Below, piece after piece: positions 10,508-20,807 of a stretch of DNA of 64,000 bases. The notes beneath the pieces are model-generated. The model was not told the origin of the DNA. It saw nothing but the letters and a program-made list of their open reading frames with translations, and did not search any database. Source of the DNA: Viola odorata (lineage: Eukaryota > Streptophyta > Magnoliopsida > Malpighiales > Violaceae); assembly GCA_963691705.1 (NCBI GenBank), contig OY829541.1:43541661-43605660 (forward strand), read 5' to 3'. The translations under genes were made by a program, and so were the position numbers. Within the stretch, counting starts at the first letter, position 1, and the number at the start of each line of letters is the position of its first letter.

Positions 10508-11875
10508 TCCAAGCTGTCTTCTAGGTTGGTAAACTCAATTCTACGGTTGCAAAACCTCTCCTTCACCATTTCCACGGCTGAATTTGTTTTTCTGTTTTTA
10601 TACATTTTTGTCACCGTTCCACTAAATTGCTCAAACTCATTTTCATCGAGTTTCCACAGTTCGAACACCTTCAAACTTTATTCCATGGATTAAACATTAT
10701 TTCCTACCATAAGATTCAATTAATCTTCATTTGAAACTTTTGTGTTCTTGACAAATTTTTTTATCTTCTAGTGTGTTGATTTTTGAAGAAACACAATTGC
10801 TGAATTGTTGTGTGTTTATTTGCATCTAAGTGGACGAAATTTCATCTTCTTTAAAGTATGAATGCCATCTGATTTGGAGCTTCCTATGATGAGCCATGAG
10901 AGCCATGTGGACTTGCTTGTTTCTTAGCTAGTTATCTCATTTTTGTGCTTACCTCCTAGGCTGCCACATCTCTCATTGTGAGCCAAGTATTTCAAACTCA
11001 TTGTGAGCCAAGCATTTCAGCTTGCTCACCACTCTTCTTTGCTTCACATAGCCGGCCTTAGGGCAGCATACTTGCTTGCACATTTGCTTGTCATACACCT
11101 TGGCACTCCTTGTCATACACCTTGCAAAAACCTCTTGTCATACACACTTGCACTACATGTCATTCATTCACACTTTTTGGCATTTAGTGATAATTTTTTT
11201 ACTTGCAAAACTACTTATCTTTCACTTCTTTTTCAAAAATACATGTCATACAAGTGAGTTCTCTTGCACACAATTCAAAAGAAACAAAAACAAAAAAGAA
11301 AAGAGAAAGGAACTAAAACAAAGATCAGTAAAAAAAAAAGAGATCAAGTTCCTAAAATAATAATAAAAAAAGTACAATTGAGTCACATGTAAGAGACTAC
11401 ATGCGTGTGTGCATTTGAAGTGAATTACATCTTTAAAGTGAAGGTTTTTGGGAAGAACACAAGTTCGACAATATTTTTCAAATTGTGTAATTTCTAGTTT
11501 TGTTTGTTTTCTCTTCTTCTTGAGTTGTCCATTTGAGCTAGCCTTTCTTATAGTGTCTTGAGTTTTCGTGCCTTGTTTCCTACATCTATCTACTCTAGGT
11601 CATTGGTGTTCAACGCAATCAATCCTTGAACATCAATTCGACCTTCTCTACCTTTCTTTCTATGCTTGTTTTCTATGCATTCCATATGCTGTTTTGAGTC
11701 TTAGAGTCTTGTGCTAAGCTTAATTACTTGGTTTGCGTTGGAGATAAGAGTGGGTGAGTTAGTGAGCGTATTAGAGTGTAGTGTGAAACACGAGAGCCCA
11801 AACACGAGAGGGAGGGACTAACCGTTTTGTATCTAGCATTTTTGTTTGTTTTTCTTTTTATAGGTACCTTTGCTT
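10508..11875 (+). other. Untranslated leader of nested Ty3/Gypsy element
   Basis: About 1.4 kb without a convincing gene. The same leader is recognisable in reverse at about 35400-36600 (for example the block at 10875-10930 against 36300-36360), which shows that the two elements are related. It is rich in CTTGTCATACAC-type words around 11060-11160. Confidence 0.65.
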
Positions 11876-12808
11876 ATGTCTCGTTATTATGAGGATGTTG
11901 GGTCCTATGGGGATGAGGACTTCTACACCACGACTGCCTCCTCTCCAAGCCATGGCCTAGGTTCCGCATCTTACCAAGGTCGTGGTCATGGCCCCATTAC
12001 GAGTGTATTCATCCGGCGGTCTCCTCAACGCCTCTATGTCCCGTCGGCTTCTAGGGTTGCGCCCTCATACTACGCTTCATTTTATTATGATGCACAACCT
12101 ATAAGCTATTTCCATCGGCCTCATCAACATTCCTATAGCCATGAGCATCATAGTGAGCACTTGGGTGAGCAAAGTGTAGTTGAGAGCTCGGTTAGGCTTC
12201 CCACACTTGAGCCAAGTACGGCGCCCCTTACGGCGAGCATGGCTGAAAACATAGCCCTTGTTTCACTCATGGTCCAAATGGGTGATATGCAACACCAATT
12301 GGAACGGCAAGAACAAACCACCAAGGACATTTTGGATGCCATAGCTGCATTGACATCGCGAATTGCTACACTTCCACCCATCGGTGAGGATAGGGTTTGC
12401 CCTTTGCGATTCACACTCTAGTGATGATATTTTGGACCCATTTGAGGATGAGATGCTTTTTGTGCCTCCCCTTAGTGAGGGTGATGTCCCATGTGATGCG
12501 GAGATGGTTATGTTGGAGGTAACTTCGAGTGATGATGACCTTGTGGAGGGTGGCAGCATTGGGAATGCAATAGGGATTTGCGGGTTGTCTACGGGCTGCC
12601 ATGAGAGAACTCTTCATTGTCTTGCCTTACAGCGCACTCTTAGGTCCCTTGGCAGCTATTTTTTCATCATCCCGATGGTGCCTTCACATAGCCATTTGGA
12701 CCCATTCCTTGCTGCCCCAATGTTGGTTATTTTTGGGTTGGGTTCTCCATCGCTTTTCCCTATCTACGGTGTAGATTTGAGGATGAATCTCTTCAAAGAG
12801 GGATGTGA
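11876..12808 (+). pseudogene. Gag N-terminus fused to 3' coding tail, frameshifted
   Basis: ATG at 11876 opens a frame to 12421 with Tyr/Ser/His-rich sequence and a helical segment MQHQLERQEQTTKDILDAI followed by AALTSRIATLPP. This matches in layout the AILEAFAALTPK segment of the frame at 34985-35419, the N-terminal part of a plant Ty3/Gypsy gag. At about 12400 an extra T relative to the duplicate at 21130 shifts the frame; the continuation is 12363-12869. That tail is acidic (SSDDIL, SSDDDLVE) and ends in a VDLRMNLFKEG motif at the LTR, a feature shared by the other elements here. No CCHC knuckle or protease is left. Confidence 0.6.
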
Positions 12809-13468
12809 TGATACGAGCATGGACCCTCCGGTTCCTGCACATATTACACAAGAAAGGCCTCCCGCGTGACCTATCTTCCTCGCATGGTTCTCACGGGTTG
12901 TTCGGCTAAACCATGACACATCCGCGCCTCCAACCCTAGCAAGTCGTGAGCTTCTCCGCCTATCCCATGAGCGCCTGCGTTTAGCCCTATCCATCTTAGC
13001 CCATGTCTTGGCAAAGCTGTCCGCCAAGGCCAAGCCAAGTACCTGCCCGTGGCCTTACCCGTGCCTGCCGTCTAGGCCAAGCTCATGGCCGAGCCCGTGT
13101 CTGCCATCTAGGCCAAGCCCGTGTCCGAGCCCTTGGCCGAGCCCGTGGCCAAACCCACAAACTAGTTTTGTTCATCTTGTTTAATCTCATCGGGTTGATC
13201 ATTACATGATCAAGTAAGGGTGAGAACGATTAAGAGATCCTTGTAATAATTTGAATACAAGTTTAATACATTGTTTCCCATCAATACACTCTCCATTTCA
13301 TCCATACATTCTTCTATACAATTCGCACTCCTTCTAGCGACGTTATCTTCTCCATTAAACACCATTAAACACCATCAATCCTTTTGTTTACCACCTCCCA
13401 AAGGAGACTAGATCCTTTCAATCAAGAACTCACGGCTTCATCTTCCAAGAGAAACCGAGAAGTTATCG
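12809..13468 (+). mobile_element. 3' LTR of nested Ty3/Gypsy element, internally deleted
   Basis: Starts TGATACGAGCATGG and ends GTTATCG, where the final A of CA has changed to G. About 170 bp between ACCC and AAACTAG (near 13157) is missing relative to 10011-10190 and 21900-22070. Confidence 0.82.
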
Positions 13469-14522
13469 GATGTCTATCTAATATATTTGGTGAATAATCA
13501 TATAAGAAATCATTTCCTATTATTATATCGCTTTCTATGCCTTTGCTAAGGAATAATCTTTGTAAGTTTATAATTTTATTTCCTATTTGTATCTCTAATC
13601 CAAATATCGTTGTATCATATCTTACTTTATTTCCTGAAGTATATGTTTCTATTATTTTAGGTGCCTTTTTCCAATGATCTTTTAGTACTAAGTATTTTTG
13701 CCCTAAAGATATTCCTTATCCAGTATAACAAAAGCATGAAATGCTCTTGGTTTATAAATTTCATATTGTACAAATACTTGTATATAGATGCTTAGAACAC
13801 TTGTATATGTTTCATGCGTCATGTCTTAATATTATTTGAGCTTCATTATCGATTGTCATTCTAATGTACTCTCTATTTTATATAGATCTATTAAATTTAG
13901 AAAATCATTTCCCAGTAAGAATGATGATATTGTTTGATCTTCATATACCTCTAATTTTAACTCTAATGCAGTATTCTTTCTCTTATTATTTAATCATACT
14001 CATTGTTACTCTAGTACAATGATTTATCTCATATTTTTGTTTCCAATAATTTAAATAATATGAAGGTTTTGGTAATTTCTCTAATGGATGTTGTTGTATT
14101 ATTTCTATATTAATATGGCTTTTAACTGCACCAGTAACTATTAATGCCTTTTGTTCTTTCCATCTACCAACTAATATTTTTATTAATATATAAAATTGAC
14201 TATCCGACTTATTTATAGATAATTCTAACATTTTATCTCCTAAAATCAAATCCTTACTCTTATTTTCTTTTGTCCATGGTAGCATTATGGGTTCATTTGT
14301 GTTTTCTTCTTTATATGGTAATATTATGATTTTATTAGTTCTAAAATTAACAATAGGTCTAGAACTTATGAAATTTATTTCCAATTTCTTTATGATGTGA
14401 TGTAGTGAATGTGAATATAATTCTATACGTTATTGAGAATATTTTGCTTCATGGTCCCATTGTAATATTATGAAGCTTATAGTATAAATTTAATGATCTA
14501 TCTATATTTTTGTCTGATATAC

Positions 14523-14831
14523 TTATTGAATAGTCTGAGAATATTGTAAATTTATTTTTTGATATACCGAATTTCGTGTTAGTATTTCTAGCATTGCATC
14601 TAATGGATTATTAGTAATTCTATCATCTATACAAAATATTTGTAGTGGACTATCTATTCCTTTTCTAAAATATCCCTTAATTATTATTTGTATTCCTCCT
14701 ATGGAAACATTTTTCACTCTTCTTCTCATTTCACTATCCAATTTTTGAAATTCTTTATTTATCATTTCTCTTATAATTATAGCTAAATGTATATTACTAG
14801 TTGAATTTTCAGCATCTATTTCCATTTCCAT
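14523..14831 (-). pseudogene. Caulimovirid movement protein fragment (copy A)
   Basis: A 102-residue open stretch with the GIQIIIKGYF and DDRI blocks of plant-virus 30K movement proteins, which widen plasmodesmata for cell-to-cell spread. It lies between the coat zinc finger and the protease. The fragment is nearly identical to 23636-23944. It has no intact start or end, so it is a remnant. Confidence 0.7.
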
Positions 14832-15029
14832 ATTCTTGCTACAAATGTCGCTTTTTTAAATATAGAAAACATTCCTTGCTTAAATATTTAATTTTCATCT
14901 AGATCAAACCCTACTTTATCTAGTTTTCTTGCCTTAGATTCCTTAAATATTACAGTTTGTCAATTAATTTCATTATTATCTATTTCATCAATTGTATTAT
15001 AATTAAATGATTCTCCTAATTAAAAAAAA

Positions 15030-15251
15030 TTACTCATCATTTTCGTTTTCTTCACTTTCAGTTTTTGAGTCAGTTAATAATTCATTTTCTGAAGGTAATT
15101 CATAAATACTTGATGTATCACTTATCTTAAACTCTACTATTTCGTATTCGGTATCATCACAAATTTTCTCATAAATTTTATTTATTTGCTTATTAGTTTT
15201 CTCTCTTTTTGGGTATTCATTTGCATAATTTCCTTCTTCTCTACATAACAC
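15030..15251 (-). pseudogene. Caulimovirid coat protein C-terminus with decayed zinc finger (copy A)
   Basis: A 73-residue frame begins CREEGNYANEYPKRE. It looks like a CCHC knuckle in which the His and last Cys positions read Asn and Tyr. A Glu/Asp/Ser-rich acidic tail follows. Coat proteins of this virus family end in such a finger. Confidence 0.65.
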
Positions 15252-15672
15252 AACATGTACATTTCTTTGGTTTATTATTGAATTTCTTTTTATATGTATT
15301 TCAAATGGGTTTCTTTTTCTACAATATCTTTAATGTAGTTTTGTTTTAAATCCAATTTTATTTATTTTTCTTGGATTACTAGTTTTCTTCCATGTTTTAT
15401 AATATTTCTCCTTTTATATAGTTTCTTATATGGCTTTTTATATTTCTTATAATATGTTTTGCATACCCACTATGTAGTGATCGGCTGTCGATATCGTCAA
15501 AAATAAAAAAATATTACAACTTAAAACAATCCATAACAATTGGATTGTAGATAGTAGTAAGACGTTCATCTGTAGGGAAAAATGGTTTGATCTCAAAAAT
15601 CCTTGATTGACTAGTGGAGGGTAATTTGAGTAACAATTGGGGGGGGTTTTGTTTACTAAAAATATGAATTTC

Positions 15673-15912
15673 AAACCCCTATGTACTTTAATATTTTGAT
15701 TAATTACCCCAATGTATTAATTGTTTGTTTAATCACCCTTTTAAACTCAATCTTTTTTGTTTAATGAATCCCCGTCATTATAGAACGTGTCAGATCAACA
15801 TTCTGTAACGGCGAGGGAGTCATTAAACAAAAAAGATTGAGTATAAGGGGGTGATTAAAAAAATAATTAGTATATGGGTAATTAAATAAAACATTAAAGT
15901 ATAAGGGGTTTT
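15673..15912. mobile_element. MITE with near-complete terminal inverted repeats
   Basis: The two arms (about 15673-15778 and 15808-15912) are reverse complements over about 100 bp, from AAACCCCTATGTACTTTAA to its partner TTAAAGTATAAGGGGTTTT, with a short centre around 15779-15807. It has no coding potential. I could not fix a target-site duplication, so the superfamily is open. Confidence 0.75.
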
Positions 15913-15929
15913 AAGTTATTAAACCCAAA

Positions 15930-16620
15930 ATTAAGTAAAACAGGTGTAAATACTCCAGGCTAAGAAATGAGTAAGATTCTAGGCCAAGAATAAAGATGAG
16001 GTTTGTGAAAAATAGTTATAAAATGATTCCTTATTATAGCATCAACGAGTTATGTTTCTTGGTGTTCGATCATTGATTCAAAGATATATATTCCTATCTT
16101 ATAGAATTGCTATAGAATCCAAGTATACTTCTTAGGATCCCTACTTCCCTCTTATATCAAACTACCTAAAGAGGCACTCTATTAGGAAATCCTAACCGAA
16201 TAGTACCTTGTTGATTAAAGGGTTTACTAAATTGATTGATTAAGAAAGGGGAAGACAACTCTTTATTCAGGCTCCTCGGTTGTCAGTCGGGTCTGAATTA
16301 AATTACTTATTTTCTCTAAACTTCGTGAGGATAGTTGTCTGCTTTTATCTATCTAGATTCGAGGTCTACCGTTACCATAAAAAATGACTACTACTAATCA
16401 GATTGGGAATTAGATAGGACAAATCTAAACTTAATCATGAAAAATGATTTTATTTATGCCGAAAACTTATGAATGTAAGCGTAGGACTTATAAGAACAAT
16501 TAGATCTCACGAAACATAAAGAACCATAATTCTACTGCCCTTAAAAGGAACAAGAAATTTAGCTAGACATCGTCATTATTGAAGAAAACATAAAAATCAA
16601 TTTCATACGAAGTATGAATC
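15930..16620 (-). mobile_element. Athila-like LTR fragment
   Basis: Aligns by eye with 3890-4500 in the left Athila-like LTR. Shared words include GAGGCACTCTATTAGG, CAAATCTAAACTTAATC-type sequence and TTTAGC(T/C)(A/G)GACAT. There is no primer site or internal region next to it, so it is a truncated solo LTR. Confidence 0.65.
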
Positions 16621-17597
16621 TGCGTTTTCCACTAGTAAAACGATAGAGAAAAAGTTGCGATACAAAATCAAGCAACATAAACTGACTGCCCAACGAGAGT
16701 CCCCTTCTCCTAAGAGTTCTCACAACATAAATAGTCACGACAAAAAACTGCTTATTTCTGATGGCCACTTTCCGACAAAAAAATGTCCGTCGAAAAATGT
16801 GACAATTTTCGACGGATTTTCCGTTGGAACAAACAATTTTTTTTTATCAAAAAAAAATCAGCGACAGAGAGTAGGAACATTTGCGACAGAATATTCCAAC
16901 GAAAAAAGTTTCCGAGGGAAACTCCATCGCAAAATAGCAAAATGTTGCCGCCAAGTAGAGGTATGGCGCCAAATATTTTGCGACCGAGCGGTTCTGTTGA
17001 AAAAGATTTTGCGACAGAAGTTCCGTCGGAACATTTTGGCTCAAGGTAGAAGTATCGTGCCAAATATTCCCGCGAGAGGTTTCCGACCAAGTAATCCGTT
17101 GAAAATATTTCGACGAAAAGTCGGTCAGAAAAGTCTACACTTTCTACGAAATTTTGCCGTCGTAAAAGGAAAACACTTTATTCCGACTGAATTCTTCGTC
17201 GTAAAATTATAATATTGTTTGCGACGGAACTACCGACCGAATATCCATCGAGTCGGTGAGACGCACCGTTTCACTTAAGAATACAACGATAATATTTGTA
17301 CTTTTAGCGACGATATTCGTACTTATTGTGACATTTCTTTTCCACATTTTAGTTCTCTTCAATTTTTAAAGAAACCTAGTATTATAAATGGATAATTAAT
17401 AAAGTAGGAATGAATATCGATTAATTTTCATCCATTACAATCTCTAATTTGGTGTTTTAATAAGGAGTGTAGTTAGAGGCGCCTAATTAAATGCTGAGTA
17501 GACCTCATGCACCTAATTTCATTGCTCAACCACGATGTGTCGAAGGTTAATGATTTGAGTTGCAAATGCCATAAAAAATGGACAAGGGGAGGGAAAA

Positions 17598-17640
17598 TAC
17601 CACATCGCTTGTGAAAGGCCAACAACAAGCCTTTATATAC
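17598..17640 (+). promoter_or_regulatory. U6-type promoter (USE plus TATA)
   Basis: The USE begins at -64 and the TATA at -30 relative to the G at 17662, as in plant U6 genes. The element core reads TACCACATCG where the usual plant form is TCCCACATCG. Confidence 0.82.
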
Positions 17641-17690
17641 ATAGATGTAGCAAGACATAGTGTCCCTTCGGGGACATCTGATAAAACTCA
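17598..17690 (+). pseudogene. U6 snRNA gene remnant with its Pol III promoter
   Basis: TACCACATCGCTT (from 17598) matches the plant upstream sequence element with one change in its core. TTTATATAC (17632-17640) is the TATA box, 24 bp after the element, which is the RNA polymerase III spacing. The transcript begins at 17662 with GTCCCTTCGGGGACATC, the 5' stem-loop of U6, then TGATAAAA. After about 27 bases the similarity breaks. The ACAGA box, the U4-pairing region and the T-run terminator are absent, so no functional U6 can be made. Confidence 0.85.
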
Positions 17691-17885
17691 AATTGGACGT
17701 CAATTGTATCCTCTATATCGACCCCTTCAACACAGTAATACCTTGTCATCAGTAATACAAGACTTGTATCAATGATGCCAACATATGGCTATATTGAGGC
17801 CATCGATATCGGAGGTATAATTGATGTCTTGTTTTATGTTCTCCCGTCTCTCTTCTGAGCTTTATACCAAAGATGTTCACTTTCT
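17670..17885. repeat. Imperfect inverted repeat at the U6 remnant
   Basis: 17698-17725 (GTCAATTGTATCCTCTATAT) is matched in reverse by 17798-17827 (CGATATCGGAGGTATAATTG). The similarity extends to both sides: the translated plus-strand frame ending near 17775 resembles the minus-strand frame starting left of 17885 over about 30 residues. The axis is near 17763. It looks like a foldback made from one sequence and its inverse copy. Confidence 0.6.
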
Positions 17886-18593
17886 TATGGAACTCATTCA
17901 AGTTACTCTCGATCTCTTTTAATTCCTTGAAAGAATGACATAACAGGACATGGTGCACTTAGAACTTTGTTCATTTTCAATAATGAGATTGGCTTCCCAA
18001 GACAAAATAATGATATTAGCTTTAAAAAAAATAAAACAATGACTTTTCGACATTGAGAACCTATAGCGACGAAAATAAACCTATAACGATGAAATAAAGC
18101 ATCGGGGAACTATTTCGACCAAATTTCCGACCGCATCTTTGTCAAAACGGTTAAACGCAACGTTTCGATTATCGGATTTCAAATGGACGTCCGCTGGAAA
18201 TGCCGCCGGAAATCGACATTGAGATAATATAACAACTAAAAAGAAAAATATAACGATGAAGTAAAGCGCCAGAAATGTTTTTTAAATAATTTCTTATAAT
18301 TAATTATATTAATTTAAATAAAGTTTTTTAAATTGGAGTAGTGATTCATAATTTGGTGCATTTATCCTACGACAACAACAAGGTATATATATTTATGATC
18401 TTTTATTTATTTATTAAAATAATTGCTTATAATTATATTAATTAAAATAAATTTGTTTGAGTTGATTGTATAAATTGGTTGATTGTGTTGATTGTATAAT
18501 TATTTATTTATTTATTAAAATAATTGCTTATAATTCAGTGCATTAATCCCCATATTTCAACTTGAAAAGTTTAGTATTATTTTTTAATAATAA

Positions 18594-19219
18594 CACTGCT
18601 TTTGATATATATAATTAATTATTTTGAATGTCAGTTGATTGTATTGTTTGAGTTGATTGTATAAATTGGTTGATTGTATATATTATAGTTGTTGAAAAAG
18701 ATTAACTTTATGAAGGAGTCCTATTACTTGTTGCATCCTTCATTGATGTTATACCGTATCCATCAGTTCGCTGATATTGATACCACCTATGTCATAATGG
18801 AGTTTTATACGATCAATTTGATCAAAAGGTTTGAAGTCAATTTAAGACACTAAAAATGTGAAGAGGAGAGTCAGAAGAATCGTATACAAGCCATAATGAC
18901 ATAGGTAGTAGGAGAAGTCGGGTAGCTGATGTATGCGCATGACATTAGTGACAGATGCAATGAGTACATAGGACTCCTCCATACAGTTATTCATAAATAG
19001 TGCAATTTATAGTATCCTAGACGTCTTCATGTCTTGAAAAAACAAAACCATGTAATCATCCATGAACCCCTCGTTTTCATAAACAATGCAATTTATAGTT
19101 GTTTGAGTTTATTGTACAAATTAGATTCTGCATTGCGTCCTGTAACTATTTATCAGACCCTTCCCAATACCTTGGGATGTTAAAGGCACTTTTAACCTCT
19201 CTAGTGTCTGGGGTCCTAG
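18594..19219. other. AT-rich segment with GTTGATTGTATAAATTG words and LTR-like tract
   Basis: No gene. Repeats of GTTGATTGTATAAATTGG also occur to the left near 18465-18510, which ties this to the DNA just upstream. 18706-18990 resembles the truncated LTR at 32372-32633 (shared AAAAATGTGAAGAGGAG and AGGAGAAGTC words). It is duplicated at 24619-25247. Confidence 0.5.
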
Positions 19220-20785
19220 TGATACGTTCCTATTAGCCAAGGAAGTGTATGTCAACATTTTGGATCTAGCTCAAGGGTTTGAAATTGTGCGGAATGACAA
19301 TGGATCCCTTAGCCGAGCTTAGACTTGCTAATGCACCTAAATTAGCCAACCTAATCGAACTAAGTAAGGTTCTTGTTCACTTCCCAAGACCTAGACTCGC
19401 ACCTGAGAGAATCAACCTAGGTGGCTCGAACAATATGCAATTTGGGTTTTACTTGAACTGTCTTGAGTATTGCGGACTCAAGCGAAACAAGACAATATAA
19501 GAGAGTCCACTCTTGCTACACAAGAATCCACTCGGAGACACACAAGGTTAAAGAAACCTCAGTTTTATTAAAAACTCAAATCTCAACTCTTAACATGATG
19601 TCTTACAATGGAGCCAAGCGACTCCTTAAATAGCAAAAACCTAGAGCTATGCTCGAGCTAACAAGAGTCCTAATCCAGCAACTACCTTATTGATCAATAG
19701 GAAACAACCAAAAATAATAAAAGAAAGTTCCTAAATAAGTAAAACCTAATTGGAGTAGAAGTAGGATTTCTACTCGAGCAAATATGTAAAAATGTAACTA
19801 ATAATTATAGTAATTACATTCCAGAAGCTTCATGAAGATTCCCGCTCGGTTGGCTAGGGTTTGGGTCAAGTCTTTTTGCGGGCTTGACGTGCAGTCCGTT
19901 GCCGAAAATGTCGGCCTGGGCTATCTTTTGATCTCGTTCGAATGGGCTAAAACTTGTTCCACATGAAAGCCAACATCCTAAAACTTCGGGAAGGATGCTT
20001 CTCTTTCAGGTCTGGGCCTTACTAGGCCAAATCGGCGCAGGTAGAGTCTCCTGACGCGTTCGAGAATATCTGTCTGCATTGGGCTAGCTTCCAATCCGCT
20101 CGTTCGAATGGGCTGAAACTTGGTCTAACGTGAGCTTACATCCTCAAGAGTCCGATAAGTTATCCTGCTCCATGGTCCAAAATGGCTTGGACAGAGTCGC
20201 TCGGTGCGTCTGAGTGCCCGTGTTCGAGTAGGACCCATGTCAGCGATAATGTTGCCATGAGCCTTCTGAAGATCCACGCGTGCAAATGTCTCCAAACTTG
20301 GTCCAGAACTAGCTAACATGTCAATCTGTCCAGTATCGTTCGTAGTGCCCGATTCTGAACCTCCCTGCTTTGAATTGGTCTAGGAACCGTTGGCTGGTGT
20401 GGTGGGTAGTGTGGGCATTAGTCTCGGATCCATCTTGCGCCTAATGGTTTCATCCAGCAGCATCTCTTCTTTCTCCATCTTCATGTATAGAGGTTGTTTT
20501 AACCTTTCTTGATGCTTCAAGTCCTCGGCTCACTGTCTTGGCTTGATGGGGGCTCGTGGTGGTGCGCTAGACGTGCGCAATGGGAACGAGCTCCATCGAC
20601 GTTGTATGGCTATCTCGACTAACGTCTTCAACTCCAGCACCTCTTTGTACAAGAGTTGCCCTAGGGTCAGCCTCACTTGGTCATCCTCGACCTGATCCTG
20701 GTCTGCGGCTCGGTGGTTTGATCGTGGCACGTTGGGTACATGCGTTGGTCCATGTGATGGACCTAATGGACTTGGAACCACATCA
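19220..20785 (-). mobile_element. LTR of minus-strand Ty3/Gypsy element (first copy)
   Basis: 1566 bp, on the minus strand from TGATGTGGTTCC (20785) to CGTATCA (19220). No primer site follows 19220, so it is a 3' LTR. A PPT-like CTTCAAAAGG flanks 20785, but the internal region is cut off at 20807 by the duplication junction. Related to 25248-26815 (same orientation) and 28784-30382 (opposite). Confidence 0.75.
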
Positions 20786-20807
20786 TTCCCTCCCTCTTCA
20801 AAAGGCT

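Larger units (their letters stand above)
9680..13468 (+). mobile_element. Ty3/Gypsy-like LTR element without pol, nested in the caulimovirid
   Basis: 5' LTR 9680-10493, primer site 10496-10507, leader, gag-like frame (11876-12421), 3' coding tail and 3' LTR 12809-13468. The bases on both sides, 9675-9679 and 13469-13473, are GATGT, a clean 5-bp target duplication. Virus sequence continues on both sides, so this is an insertion into the virus copy. The internal part is only 2.3 kb: a gag N-terminus joins directly to the 3' tail, with protease, RT, RNase H and integrase missing. Confidence 0.85.
13469..15505 (-). pseudogene. Endogenous caulimovirid: coat zinc finger, movement protein, protease (copy A, 5' half)
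   Basis: Minus strand, high to low coordinate. A Lys/Arg-rich stretch and CREEGNYANE (15030-15251) are a decayed CCHC finger of a coat protein. The frame 14523-14831 carries VKNVSIGGIQIIIKGYF and DSPLQIFCIDDRI, typical of the 30K movement-protein family. The frame 13986-14384 carries KALIVTGAVKSHI, a protease active-site block whose catalytic Asp is replaced by Val. Flap or core motifs LLGNDFL (about 13898-13915) and IIIGNDFL (13504-13526) lie further on. The copy continues at 9679 after the nested retrotransposon. Several stops are present. About 167 bp near 14375 is deleted relative to copy B. The genus is uncertain. Confidence 0.78.
16629..18346. mobile_element. CACTA-like DNA transposon remnant
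   Basis: Two blocks (about 16760-17260 and 18040-18240) are packed with short words such as TCGACGGA, TTCCGTCGGA, GCGACGGAA and GCGACAGAA in both orientations, like the subterminal repeats of plant CACTA elements. Possible ends are CACTAGTAAAA at about 16630 and GGAGTAGTG near 18346, but they match for only about five bases and no 3-bp target duplication fits. No transposase is seen. The limits are tentative. Confidence 0.45.
12078..20807. repeat. Tandem duplication, first copy
   Basis: Contains gag tail, LTR, virus copy A, the 3.1-kb block 15510-18593, and the LTR region 18594-20807. Its end is joined to a second copy of its own start (20807|20808), where TTCAAAAGGCTCAT runs into TTATTATGATG. 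That is a head-to-tail junction. Confidence 0.75.

Noticed and set aside
16655..17212. 185-codon plus-strand frame with overlapping frames on both strands
   Set aside because: It lies in CACTA-like subterminal repeats made of CGACGGAA-type words. All frames stay open because of the repeat composition, and no domain is visible.
17670..17885. Functional U6 snRNA gene
   Set aside because: Only about 27 bases of U6 are present; the ACAGA box, catalytic core and terminator are missing.
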